Positions 11,741 through 20,987 of a DNA stretch of 64,000 nucleotides are shown in pieces. Where the stretch lies: assembly GCA_005408345.1 (NCBI GenBank), contig SEMN01000033.1, forward strand, positions 1,091,001 to 1,155,000. The letters run 5' to 3'. Source of the DNA: Macquaria australasica (lineage: Eukaryota; Chordata; Actinopteri; Centrarchiformes; Percichthyidae). Positions within the stretch are counted from its first letter, which is position 1. Every line of letters starts with the position of its first letter. The position numbers were made by a program, and so were the translations under genes. The notes under the pieces are model-generated. The model saw nothing but the letters and a program-made list of their open reading frames with translations, searched no databases and had not been told where the DNA came from.

Positions 11741-12436
11741 AAGATTGTGGGGGTGTTTTAATTGATTGGATTACATTTTAAGGTGTTCGTCTTATTTTGT
11801 CTACTGTACACAACAGATGTTCAATCGACACTTTGCTGATACAGGCTCAACTGAAATTGGTCAGAACTTTCTAAGGTAGTGTTTGTTGTAGAGTTACACT
11901 ATAGGATTGCTTTATATGATACACGCATTCATGTTGTTGTACATTCAACATATATTTACAGTATTTACTATCTTTAAAAACATATTTGTACTCAGTAAGC
12001 ATCTGTTGGTTTTATCTGATTGGGTATGTAAACAGCTTTTAATTACCTGTTATTATTATATTCCAGTTTTACAGAGCAGAACTGTCTCACTCAGAAACCT
12101 AAGGAGAGCTGCGGAAACAAAAATGTTCTGACATCATGCTATTAAATCTGTTAGATCTTCAAAGCCAACTGAAACCCTTTTGAACAAAAGACAGACTGAA
12201 CGAAAGAGCACAAACATGTGAACTAACCTAAAACACATCAAAGTGTTTTCAGATTAACCCACACCAGACACCACATGATTCCTTTTTCCTTGTGAGAAAA
12301 AACACGTTATACATGAGAAGAAAACATCTGACAGACCTGCGAATTCAGGAAAGAACTGGACACCCTTGTCTAAAACTCCATCTGTTAAAATGATCAACAA
12401 TAGTGGAGACCATGGTGTTTGATTGCAAAGAGTCTT

Positions 12437-12442
12437 TTTATT
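12437..12442 (-). terminator. candidate distal poly(A) signal AATAAA of ctnnd2
   Basis: Canonical hexamer on the minus strand (TTTATT on plus), about 2.2 kb after the ctnnd2 stop. Cleavage would be expected about 10-30 nt further left. Confidence 0.35.
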
Positions 12443-14097
12443 TTTCCTTGTGTTCAAGTACGGTCCTCTCTCAGCAGGGTCATCTAAGAAGCATGGACAC
12501 AATAACACACAACTCGCACCAGAGCCTGAGCATCTTCAGGTGGGATTTCTCTTTTGTCTCAATTGGGGAGGGGGGCGGGGGAGGGGGGCTGATCAGCAGC
12601 TTCCACGTTTAGGTCAAGTGAACAAGAGTCCTGTTGTACACCACATAATCATTTTTTCTCTGCGAACATTTGTTGCATTTAGTGACACTGACATCTGCAC
12701 ATAAAAATTATCTATATATATTTATATTTATATATTCATAGATTTGTCATTCTATATCAACATTTCATTCTAGTGATTTTTACCTTGGTTTTTCATGTTG
12801 TAAAACTGGACAAACTGTCAGTAGGAATGCCTTGTTTGGACACTGATTTTTACAGGAACTCACACGCACATACACGCAACAGAGGCATACACACACGACT
12901 ACACACATGCATGCATAGATACGCTCGCTCAAGTTTACGTGTACACACACGGGCCACACATTCTGTCACATTCATGCACACCTACACAAACGCACGCACC
13001 CACGCATCCACACGCACGCCCACACATGCTCAGCCAACACAGAGAGGCAGGTCTGTACATCTATGGGAGGGAGATGTTACTCATGATCCCCAGCAATAAG
13101 TACAGCTTCACCTGATCAAAACACAAGAAAATTAGAATTACAAACAGCAGAGGGAGTCATCCAGTCACTGTCTGTAAACTTCGACAGAATGTCCCTTTAA
13201 AGTCCTTTAGGACTGGCCCACGAGGTGTCAAAGTTTGGCACAATGTCATGTCTCTCTCTTTCTCTTTATCTCGACTGTACACTGACATGTACAATATTCA
13301 CGGTGGCTCTTGTCGGACGGACCAGTTTTTATGCACAAGTGATGATGAGAAACCACTGAAAGTTGACATGGTCAAACATATCAGCTCCCCAAACGGAAAA
13401 GACAACCCTTTCCAAAGACAGAGAGTGTGCTTTAAACATACACATATATTCTTTAGGCAGTGAAAAAGCACTTTTGTTGACGGGGGCTCCAGAGCGATGC
13501 TGCTCTGCCAATCTGATGCTCTGGCAGCATCTCTTGCTCCTGAACTGCTCTTGACGTCTGAGCATGTCCACAACAAAATTCACTTGATGGAGAGAGAAAA
13601 ACACAAATACTGCGGGAGTTTCCTCTCTGGCTAGGAAAGGGGCAAAACAAAGTTGTCCACTGACATCCATCCTGACGATGGCTGTCTTTTCTGCTGCTTC
13701 TTGTGTTCGCATTTCACTTATTTTTGTTGCTTTTGTGGTTTCAGTCAGTAGTCAGTCATGGAAAAAAAAATCATATTTTCACAAGTGGCCCCATCAAAAA
13801 CATGTGTAATATACACACTATATCACCTTTGAACTGTACACAGAAAATAAAAATGCTTTTTTGAAAGTGAAAATTTAGAAAAGTACAAATAAAGAAAGAT
13901 GTAAAAGAATGATGACAAAAAAGAGGTCTATTGAAGATGACAATCCTTGAAAACTAATTCAGAAGCCTCTGTAGGCGGCAAGGCCATCGCAAAAAATAAA
14001 GGGGGGATAAAAGCAGTGCTACGTTTGTCACTTGGGTGAAATGGTAAACATCCACTTCTTGCCTTGTGCCTGATGTGCTTTCATCTTTTCCTGTGCT

Positions 14098-14103
14098 TTT
14101 ATT
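14098..14103 (-). terminator. candidate proximal poly(A) signal AATAAA of ctnnd2
   Basis: Canonical hexamer on the minus strand, about 580 nt after the ctnnd2 stop. Together with the distal signal it could allow alternative 3' UTR length. Confidence 0.3.
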
Positions 14104-14680
14104 CCTCCTGACCTCCTCAAGGACCCATCTTTGTCTCTCCTCTCTTCCTCTCTCTGTCTTCAACAAAAGGTCAGGCCACTTCCTGCTCCTACAGAATAAG
14201 ATAACCCTCATCCGCTCCCCATTATTTCTTGATCCCATCTCTCTCCTCCTCTCCAGGCCTCTGCTGTACTCTCTCCACCTGGTCGTTTTCTCTTGTTCTA
14301 CACCCCCGCTGCCCACTCCTCTCTCACCCTTTAAAAAACACTTCCTCATATCTACTCCCACCTTATCCACTCACCGGTGCAATGGAGCTGACTTTGAAGA
14401 AATAAAGTGGTCTGAAAAAAAAAAGAAAAAGGTAAATGTCGGCATGCACATGCACAGATTCTCTTTGTCACTCGACCTGACTTCACTTCGTAACCCCATC
14501 TAGCTCTGTCTTCCCCTTTGTTTTAGAGAACACACATCTCCTGCCACTGGCTACAAGCTCCCGTTTCAACATGCCACTTGCTGTCACCTTGTGCTAATCT
14601 GCTGTTGATCGCTTGCAAAAATAATCCCTTTCACACACGCACACACAGAATCTCTCTTGCCCCCCATCATCATAGTCTAA

Positions 14681-15100
14681 CTAGACCCAGGAATCAGGCG
14701 AGGCCGGGTAGTGGCTGGTCTCGTAGTTCAGTTCGCTGTATGGCCGAGAGGCCGAGTAGAAGTCTACGTAGTTGCCGGTGGATTTGAGGCCCAGATGCAT
14801 GCGCAGGTCTTCCCGCGGGTCCCGGGGTGGGCCTGTGGAGCTCGGAGGCTGCTGGGGTTGGGCCTGAGGCTGGGCCTGCGCCTGGACCTGCGGCTGTGGT
14901 TGGGATGGAGGAGGTGGAGGTACCTGGTCCTCGTAGTAGACCTCGTCGAAGCTTCGGCTCTGGCTGTGAGGTGGCGGCTGCGGCGGCTGAGGCTGGGGGA
15001 AGGAAGGAGGGGGAGGGTAGGGGTCGTAGTCTTTTAGCACAGCTGCTGACGGGCTGTCCTGCTGGGGCTGTGGGGGCACGACGCAGGGCTGGACCGGAGC
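14681..15100 (-). CDS. ctnnd2: ctnnd2 last coding exon: C-terminal tail with PDZ ligand
   Basis: Encodes residues 431-569 of the window portion and the TAG stop (14683-14681). The last residues SPDSWV form a class I PDZ ligand, used by the family to bind proteins such as Erbin and PSD-95-type scaffolds. The block MHLGLKSTGNYVDFYSA and RPYSELNYETSHYPA are diagnostic for delta-catenin. The acceptor is CCCACCAG|GCT in phase 0 after a pyrimidine-rich run. Odd feature: compared with what I recall of the human tail, the stretch between EDQV and MHLGL is about 30 residues longer and consists of Pro, Gln and Ala runs (14825-14920), and a second Pro/Gln run lies at 14966-15016. The coding DNA here is GC-rich and repetitive, so the expansion probably arose by slippage. 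The reading frame stays open throughout. Confidence 0.95.
   Translation of the reverse strand, partial: APVQPCVVPPQPQQDSPSAAVLKDYDPYPPPPSFPQPQPPQPPPHSQSRSFDEVYYEDQVPPPPPSQPQPQVQAQAQPQAQPQQPPSSTGPPRDPREDLRMHLGLKSTGNYVDFYSASRPYSELNYETSHYPASPDSWV
14825..14920 (-). repeat. Pro/Gln/Ala low-complexity coding repeat in ctnnd2
   Basis: A 32-residue segment with runs such as PPPPP and QAQAQPQAQPQQPP, encoded by GC-rich near-repetitive codons inside the last ctnnd2 exon. It sits between the conserved EDQV and MHLGL blocks and lengthens the tail relative to mammals. Confidence 0.85.
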
Positions 15101-15964
15101 CTGGTGGGGGACGGTGGAAGTGGCGGAAAAGTGGTAGGTGAGGTGCAGCAAGCAAGAATGGAGGGTCATAGAAATGTGGGTAGTGGGAACAAAGTGAAAA
15201 GAGGGGCGGGAGATAAAGGTGGAGAAATGGAGAGGAGAGTGGCAGGTAGAGAGTGAGTACATGGGGGACAAGGGTTTGAAAGGCAGGCAGTACGGGTAAA
15301 AAGGCTCAGATAGGAATCAACTGGGAAGGGACTCATGCTGTGAATTCTCTATTACATGCAGGTACTGAAGGGAGCATTTTATCTCTAGCACTGTAACTCT
15401 CACAGGCTAGTCGTGTGTGTGTGTGTGTCTGCGTGTAGATGTGTGTATGAAAATAAAGTTGTATGTGTAAAAACCCTTTGCTCACACACCCCTTTTGGTT
15501 ATTTTGTAGAGTTTAACGGTCAGTTTGAATCCATACAAAGGAACGTATACAGTAATTATGTGTTTAATGATGATCAAGAAGCCACATTTTCAATTCTAAT
15601 CTTCCTAGTCAAAGGCTATGATTTGCTTTCTGTTACACCTCCCTCTTCACCAGCAGTCACTAAACAGAAGCAAATAATTAGAGCAATCAACTGAGGTTAG
15701 GAGATGATTTTAATTGCCAGTCGGGTGTGGTTTCAGGTTGCAGTGGTTCCACGCTGCCTGAGCTGAGGGTGTGTCTCTATTGCACACACACCAGTGTGTC
15801 TCTTATCATAGGGAAACACCTTTTGTGTGTGAGTGTGTGTGTGCATCTTCCATCCTGCTGCTATCTCTCCTAATAACCACCTTGTCATGACAGCATATGC
15901 CAATTTATGAGAGCCCTGACGACACGCATGCACTGCTGAAACCTAGAGAGTACTATTAACTCAC
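15101..15964 (-). other. ctnnd2: ctnnd2 intron before last coding exon
   Basis: 864-bp intron (donor CAG|GTGAGT, acceptor CACCAG, phase 0). It holds short GT repeats at 15413-15428 and 15822-15842; nothing coding was seen. Confidence 0.85.
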
Positions 15965-16035
15965 CTGGTTTTGCTTGATATCATCACTGGCGGTCAGGTA
16001 AGAGTTTCGGAACAACGTAGATGTCCCACAGGATA
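15965..16035 (-). CDS. ctnnd2: ctnnd2 exon, tail segment (71 bp)
   Basis: Small exon too short to stand out as an open frame. It completes a split Val codon (G|TA) and encodes SCGTSTLFRNSYLTASDDIKQNQ minus nothing at the end (phase 0). It corresponds to the human delta-catenin segment with the pattern STL-RNSY then DIK-NQ, which follows the ASAPASPREM exon. The donor is CAG|GTGAGT. The acceptor is TTCAAG after a pyrimidine-rich stretch; an AAG acceptor is less usual than CAG or TAG. At 71 bp its skipping would shift the frame and remove the PDZ ligand. Assignment rests on residue match plus perfect phase agreement on both sides. Confidence 0.88.
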
Positions 16036-16653
16036 CTTGAACTGGATGGACGGAGGATAGAAAGAAAAGAGAAAGACAACACCTTTGTGTGAATGAATGA
16101 TAAAGATAACTAGTACCACTACTTCTGCTAATAATAATTCAAAGACCAACAAAACCGTGGGAAACTCCACAACTGGCTTAGTCAAAAATCAGCTAATTAA
16201 AAGTCCAAATCTTCCTACAGCTTGTCTAAAAGTCTGGCAATTAGTCTGTCCCTCGTGACCTCAAGAGAGCATTGTAAGAGAAAGACAAAAAAGAATAGAG
16301 AGAGAATGAAAGAATAGAAAAGAGACCAGTAGATATGAAGAGAAACAGAGACAATGGAAGAGAGAGAGGAAGAAAAAGAAACAAATAGAGAGACGAGTGA
16401 TAGTGAGAAAGCAGAGACAGAAAGATAGTATACAGAAAGACTGGCAAAAGGTAGAGAAAAATCAAAGTGTGTGAGTAAGAGAAGACAAATAGGGTGAGGT
16501 AAAAAAAAAAGACATAAGAGACATAAGACAAGAGGAGAGAGCGAGAGTAGAAATAGGGAATGAAAATAGAAGAGAAAGAAAGATAAAGAGGGGGATAAAA
16601 TAGAATCATTTAATTCTTCTCAGCCTCTCCATCACACACACACACACACGCAC
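16036..16653 (-). other. ctnnd2: ctnnd2 intron with purine-rich tract
   Basis: 618-bp intron. The plus strand between 16260 and 16605 is a long A/G-rich tract (pyrimidine-rich in the transcript), and a CA repeat (16633-16653, UG in the transcript) directly follows the donor of the exon at 16654. Confidence 0.85.
16633..16653 (+). repeat. (CA)n at donor of ctnnd2 exon
   Basis: CA repeat on plus, UG repeat in the pre-mRNA, beginning within the donor site of the exon at 16654-16785. Confidence 0.9.
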
Positions 16654-16785
16654 CTGCCATGCCGTCTTTCCGGGATGTGTGCTCTCCTTTGTTGCTATGG
16701 AAACCAGCGTTGGTTGCCGTGGAATCGTAGTCCATCTTGCGTTCCTTCAGACTCATCATCTCTCTGGGGGAGGCTGGGGCGCTCG
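16654..16785 (-). CDS. ctnnd2: ctnnd2 exon, tail segment ASAPASPREM
   Basis: 132-bp exon encoding residues 364-406, beginning SAPASPREMMSLKERK after a split Ala codon and ending GEHTSRKDGMA with one base over (donor CAG|GTGCGT). The sequence closely matches the part of the human delta-catenin tail after the Arm domain. Length is a multiple of three and both boundaries are phase 1, so it can be skipped without a frameshift, removing 44 residues. It is bounded on both sides by GT microsatellites: the acceptor is a long (TG)n ending directly in TAG, with no ordinary polypyrimidine tract, and the donor runs straight into (GT)n. This suggests splicing control by UG-binding proteins, which is inference. 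Confidence 0.95.

Positions 16786-16787
<2 letters not shown>

Positions 16788-16824
<37 letters not shown>
16788..16824 (+). repeat. (CA)n at acceptor of ctnnd2 exon
   Basis: About 18 CA units on plus, equal to (UG)18 in the pre-mRNA, ending at the TAG acceptor of the exon at 16654-16785 in place of a polypyrimidine tract. Confidence 0.95.
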
Positions 16825-16828
<4 letters not shown>

Positions 16829-17912
16829 AATGAGCAATAAACCCAGAACAGCATGTACCTTCACACTCTGCGTGCTTGTGTGTGTTTGTGTGTGTGTGTG
16901 TGTCTTGGTCTTTCAAGGTGCACAGTTATTATTCATCATTTAGCTTGTCAACATAAAGGGTCACCTCCAGCATGTTAAAGGACTTCTGGGAATTCACACA
17001 TACACACACACACGTTTTTGGACACATTATTTTGAATATCAAATTTCACATCTGGTGTACGTTTTCTCAATTCAGACAATGTATTCCTTTTTTTTCCCTT
17101 TATGTGTTTTAGCTCGTGTGATCTGAAACTGGCAAGCTACACATTAAGAGCTAGAAAACAGATTGAGCAGCAGTCGGCTCAACTCTGCTTGTGACGACTG
17201 CACGACACAAGTGTAGACTGGACATCATACCAGCACACAAACAGGCCTTATTTTTGTCCTGACAAAAGTGCCTTAACTTGTCATGATTGGCCATGTAACC
17301 CCAAATCCTGCAAAAGATGGAGCTTTCAGGCAGCAACATACAACCAAAAAATACATTCAAAACATTCAAGACCTTTACCTGACAGATCTTTAAATTCAGC
17401 CAAGATGGCCAAACTTCTTCATATAAAACATAGTGATTGTAAAATGCTTTGTTTTTTTTATATTTTTTGTTTAACTATATATTTTGATTTCTCTGCTTGT
17501 ATTCTAACTAGTTTTTATGCGCTCTCAATCGCAGCAAGCAGTGTTAAGGTGTTACAACTAATGGGAGGCGTGTCCTATGTAATCGGCTTATCATAGCCGC
17601 TAGTTTATTGGTTGTTGTGACAATCTAGTTGTGCGTGTGTGTGTCTTTTAACAACTGCACTTTACAGTACACTGAGCTTGGTGGCTGATTTCTTCTCAAA
17701 CACCATCCGACTGGAATTTCAAATCTATTTTACGTCTTCAAACCTCACAGTTTTTCTATTTCTGTCACTTTCTCAAGCTCTTAGACCAGATCTATTTTAA
17801 ACACATGAATGCATCACCACACACATGCCTGCATGCACCCATACATAAACACACACATGCACAGGCAAGGACACACCCAGCACACATACTATACATACTG
17901 CATTTTCTTCCC

Positions 17913-17916
<4 letters not shown>

Positions 17917-17966
<50 letters not shown>
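17917..17966 (+). repeat. compound (TC)n(AC)n microsatellite
   Basis: CT repeat of about 28 bp running directly into a CA repeat of about 22 bp. Confidence 0.95.
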
Positions 17967-20214
17967 TGTCACAATGTAATCCCCTTATAGCTTACTTATA
18001 GTGCTTACTCAGTCCCTGTTCTTAACACACTGAATTGCCAGAATCCTGCTTACCTGTGTATCAGCCCCTTCAGTCTGCTTAGCTAAACATTCTTGTAACT
18101 ACCCTCCACACATACAGTACATATATATATATATATATAGCCTCAGAAGTGAAGGACATTATAAATCTAAGCTCTTTGGACTCGTTCAACCCAGCTTTAG
18201 GACTGTTGCTACTGGAGAGAATCACATGTGCATCAATACTCAGTATGTGTGTATGAAAATCCAACACACTCACACACACGGTTAATGGAGAGCACCACTC
18301 TCAGTTGCGCAAGAAGAAATATTTCCAATATAAAAGAGATGTTAGGCATGCCAAAAATCAGTATAAAAAAGCCTTTGTTCTCTTTAGCTGTTCTCCTATA
18401 CCCTGACAATAGCAGCGGGGCGACAGCACTTACAAACATGACTAGCCAAATAGAATAAATGCTTTTAAAATGATTTTTGGAGGGCCTTAGAATCTCACTT
18501 TATCTATTTCAATACTAAAGGACTACTTTTTTAAATCCAACCCTTCAATATTTGACATTAAAAGCACATACACATTAGATTAGTGACTATTTGGTTGTGG
18601 TGAATTAAATAACAAACATTTAGTAAAGCAAGAGAAACAGGGAAAGACAGGAGCTTCAGGTTTTTTGTAATGTTTTGACACTTTTCATATTTAATTCTTA
18701 GCATTTGACACCTCTGCAGCGGATTCAATTAAGGTGGATGCTCACACCTGTCACAGACACCCCCTGAGACAGTGCCATCACTGCTGGTTACGGTTACCGT
18801 GGGGATCTGACTTGTAACTGCTGGATATGAGAGCCTGGGAGACTCGTTCTATCAGCGCAAAACACAGCAGGGCCCTGTGGGGGCTGTGATGGATGCAAAG
18901 GTCTCTCTCTCCCTTTTGTATCTCCCTCTGCCTCTCTGCCATCCTCACAGCCTGCAACCTCCCCTACTTCTCTCTATCTCTTTCACAGTTTTACCACTCT
19001 CTCCTCACTCTCTCTCTCTTTCACTCCTCCTCTCCCAGTGTGCCTGCACGCCATCATTACTCCCTCTGCTTTGATCCATCTCTAAGGGGCCGGATTGCAG
19101 TCTGGATCGTATGCAGAGAGGAGATACAGATGCATGCGGGTGTGTCTCTGTGTGTGTCTCTGTGTGAGTGTGTGTGTGCGCATTGAGGCAGCCTGTAAAG
19201 AGTGTGAGATCAGAGGGAGAGGTGAGAAGAAAGTAGGATTACTGCAAAGAGGAGGAGGAGGAGGAGGAGTAGAAGAATGAAACGGGTGAACGAGAAGGGG
19301 CGGATGTCCGGAAAGGCAAAGGAGGAGGCGAGGAGTGTAGAGAGGGGAGGAGCAGGAGAGAAGATGCGAGTCATTTCCAGCCATTTGCCATTTACCCCAC
19401 CTCCTCCGCTGTACTACAGACATACACAAATTTCTCTAAGCACAATGATCTCAAAACTCAATGTCGTTGGCCAAAGTCAAATCCTCATCCTTCACTTCCT
19501 CCTCACTGCATTAACCATCCCTCAATCCCTAATTCTTCTTGCCTCCTTGCTTTTTCTCTTTATCTCCCTCTCTGTTTATCTCATCCCTCCCTCTTTCTCT
19601 CTCTCCTCTCTCTCTCTCACACACACACACACAAATACACACTTTTTCTCTCTCACTCCCTCTGTCTCCCTCTCTTAGCTGGGTCCTTGAAGACCTCTCT
19701 AAGCTGGGAGGAAGGAAAAGTACTTTTCTGCCTCATCAGCTTGCTAAGCCCGGTGTGGAGAAAGCACAGCTGAAGGCTCCTCTACTACTGATGCTAACAG
19801 CTAATGCTAATGTGCCCTTTGCTAAGCATGAAGGCCAATGGGCTCAAGCTAAAGGCTAACGATAATCATACTTTACAGCATGAAAGCCTGTGGGTGGCGA
19901 GCACTGACGCTAACAGCTATTTAGCCCGGGTGTAAAGACTGATGTAAATGTTGATGCTAATGGCTAAAATTATGGCTCATTAGAATCCATGTGTGTCCTG
20001 TTCCTTCTGATTGTACTCATGTCCCACATATAGTATGTACATTCTTTTGCCGGACTAAATTAATTTCCCAACAAGGGGACAAGGCGGACCTTTCGTCACA
20101 AAGGTAATGAGAACAAGAATTTATAGCTGAACCAAATCTAGAACGAAATATAACCTGAAATTTGAATTTGAATACCTGCTGTCCTGTTTTGATAATCATC
20201 CCACTTTTAGGAAC

Positions 20215-20510
20215 TTTAAAGAACAATTTGACATTTTAAGAAATATGCTTATTCGCTTTCTTATCGAGAGTTAGGTGAGAATGATACCGCTCTCTTTTTT
20301 GTACAGTACGTTAAATATGAAGCTTGAGTCAACAGGCAATTAGCTTAGCTTAGCATAAAGAGTGGAAGAAGGGGGAAGCAGCCACAGTGTTGGTTTTACG
20401 TTTATGTTTGTGTACAATTTAAACAAACAAAATAAAAAATATAAATTATTACAATTTAAAGGTGTTGGTAGGCAGATTTTTTTTTCTTTTACCTTTGGAC
20501 AGAACCAGGC
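20215..20510 (+). repeat. percomorph interspersed repeat (TTAGCTTAGCTTAGCATAAA family)
   Basis: Contains CAATTTGACATTTTAAGAAA, ATGCTTATTCGCTTTCTT, GTTAAATATGAAGC and TTAGCTTAGCTTAGCATAAA in the order seen in a dispersed repeat common in percomorph genomes. Family class is not assigned; the copy is diverged and lies in a ctnnd2 intron. Confidence 0.7.
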
Positions 20511-20750
20511 TAGTTGACAGTCCACTATGTCTCTGCCCCCTTTTAACCAACTTTTGCACCTGAACTTCTCAAGACCCCAGTGATCTTGCTGAGCCAGATG
20601 TCTGGCCATGTGAGATTACACACGCCTAAATTTAGACCAAAATCTTAACTGTAAATTTAAACAAACTTCTTTAGGAGGAGACAGAAAATTGTCCTTAGTT
20701 GGAAGATCTTAAACTGAAACTGGTTGTTAAGAGAACCAAGGTACAAGAAG

Positions 20751-20753
<3 letters not shown>

Positions 20754-20825
<72 letters not shown>
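20754..20825 (+). repeat. long (CA)n microsatellite near ctnnd2 donor
   Basis: About 70 bp of uninterrupted CA on plus. In the transcript it is a (UG) tract of about 35 units starting about 35 nt after the donor of the exon at 20861-20987. Confidence 0.97.
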
Positions 20826-20828
<3 letters not shown>

Positions 20829-20860
20829 TCTCTGTATTGTAAGTGTCATGTGTTCCTCAC

Positions 20861-20987
20861 CGGAGCGGTTATTTGGGGACGTCCTGACTGGGGAGACGGA
20901 GGGAGTTCGTGAGGAGGAGTAGGGCCTCTGTCTGTCTCTCTCTATCGTTGAGGCAGAGCCCACAAAGTGATACTGGGAGTAACCATC
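20861..20987 (-). CDS. ctnnd2: ctnnd2 exon, start of C-terminal tail
   Basis: 127-bp exon encoding residues 321-362: DGYSQYHFVGS, then STIERDRQRPYSSSRTPS and SPVRTSPNNRS. It follows the last Arm helices and begins the unstructured tail; the Arg/Ser/Pro-rich stretch offers many potential proline-directed phosphorylation sites (RTPS, VSPV, TSPN). The acceptor is GTTTTGCAG in phase 0 and the donor CCG|GTGAGG in phase 1, matching its neighbours. Near identity with human delta-catenin over STIERDRQRPYSSSRTPS makes the assignment secure. Skipping would shift the frame. Confidence 0.96.

Larger units (their letters stand above)
2721..12420. other. intergenic region between ctnnd2 3' end and dap promoter
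   Basis: About 9.7 kb with no recognisable exon on either strand. The open frames here are short or made of CA-repeat peptides. It holds AT-rich unique sequence (2.7-3.9 kb), CA/GT microsatellites (4052-4063, 4662-4680, 4841-4891, 6384-6402, 6520-6538, 6742-6762), a probable MITE (5883-6015), a hexanucleotide repeat (7874-7931), a percomorph dispersed repeat (about 7505-7862), two copies of another dispersed repeat (5635-5860 and 11460-11740) and a pyrimidine-rich tract (9975-10110). Regulatory elements may exist but cannot be shown from one sequence. Confidence 0.6.
12420..14680 (-). other. ctnnd2: ctnnd2 3' UTR (predicted)
   Basis: Sequence after the ctnnd2 stop codon in transcript direction, with no further coding exon. 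Two minus-strand AATAAA signals are plausible: 14103-14098, about 580 nt after the stop, and 12442-12437, about 2.2 kb after it, so short and long UTR forms are possible. The region includes a pyrimidine-rich plus-strand tract (14085-14350), an imperfect CA/CG tract (12860-13026) and a G-quadruplex motif on the plus strand (12565-12588). The 3' end is inferred only from signals, not from transcripts. Confidence 0.4.
16786..20860 (-). other. ctnnd2: ctnnd2 intron (4.1 kb)
   Basis: No coding exon recognised. Contents: CA/GT repeats (16788-16824, 16878-16903, 20754-20825), a CT then CA compound repeat (17917-17966), a TA repeat (18121-18139), pyrimidine-rich tracts (18900-19080, 19490-19680), a GCTAATG-rich degenerate stretch (19775-19975) and a percomorph dispersed repeat (about 20215-20510). 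Confidence 0.8.

Noticed and set aside
14694..15155. Alternative frames over the last ctnnd2 exon (both strands)
   Set aside because: They are shadows of the GC-rich proline/glutamine repeat; only the frame ending in SPDSWV matches delta-catenin and its splice phases.
15101..15271. Upstream extension of the last ctnnd2 exon to an in-frame ATG at 15271
   Set aside because: The frame is open by chance through the intron end. The CCCACCAG acceptor at 15101 joins in phase 0 to the exon at 15965-16035, which carries the expected conserved residues.
19775..19975. GCTAATG/GCTAACAGCT-rich degenerate repeat
   Set aside because: It resembles fragments of the common percomorph repeat with GCTAATTAGC motifs, but is too scrambled to delimit as an element.
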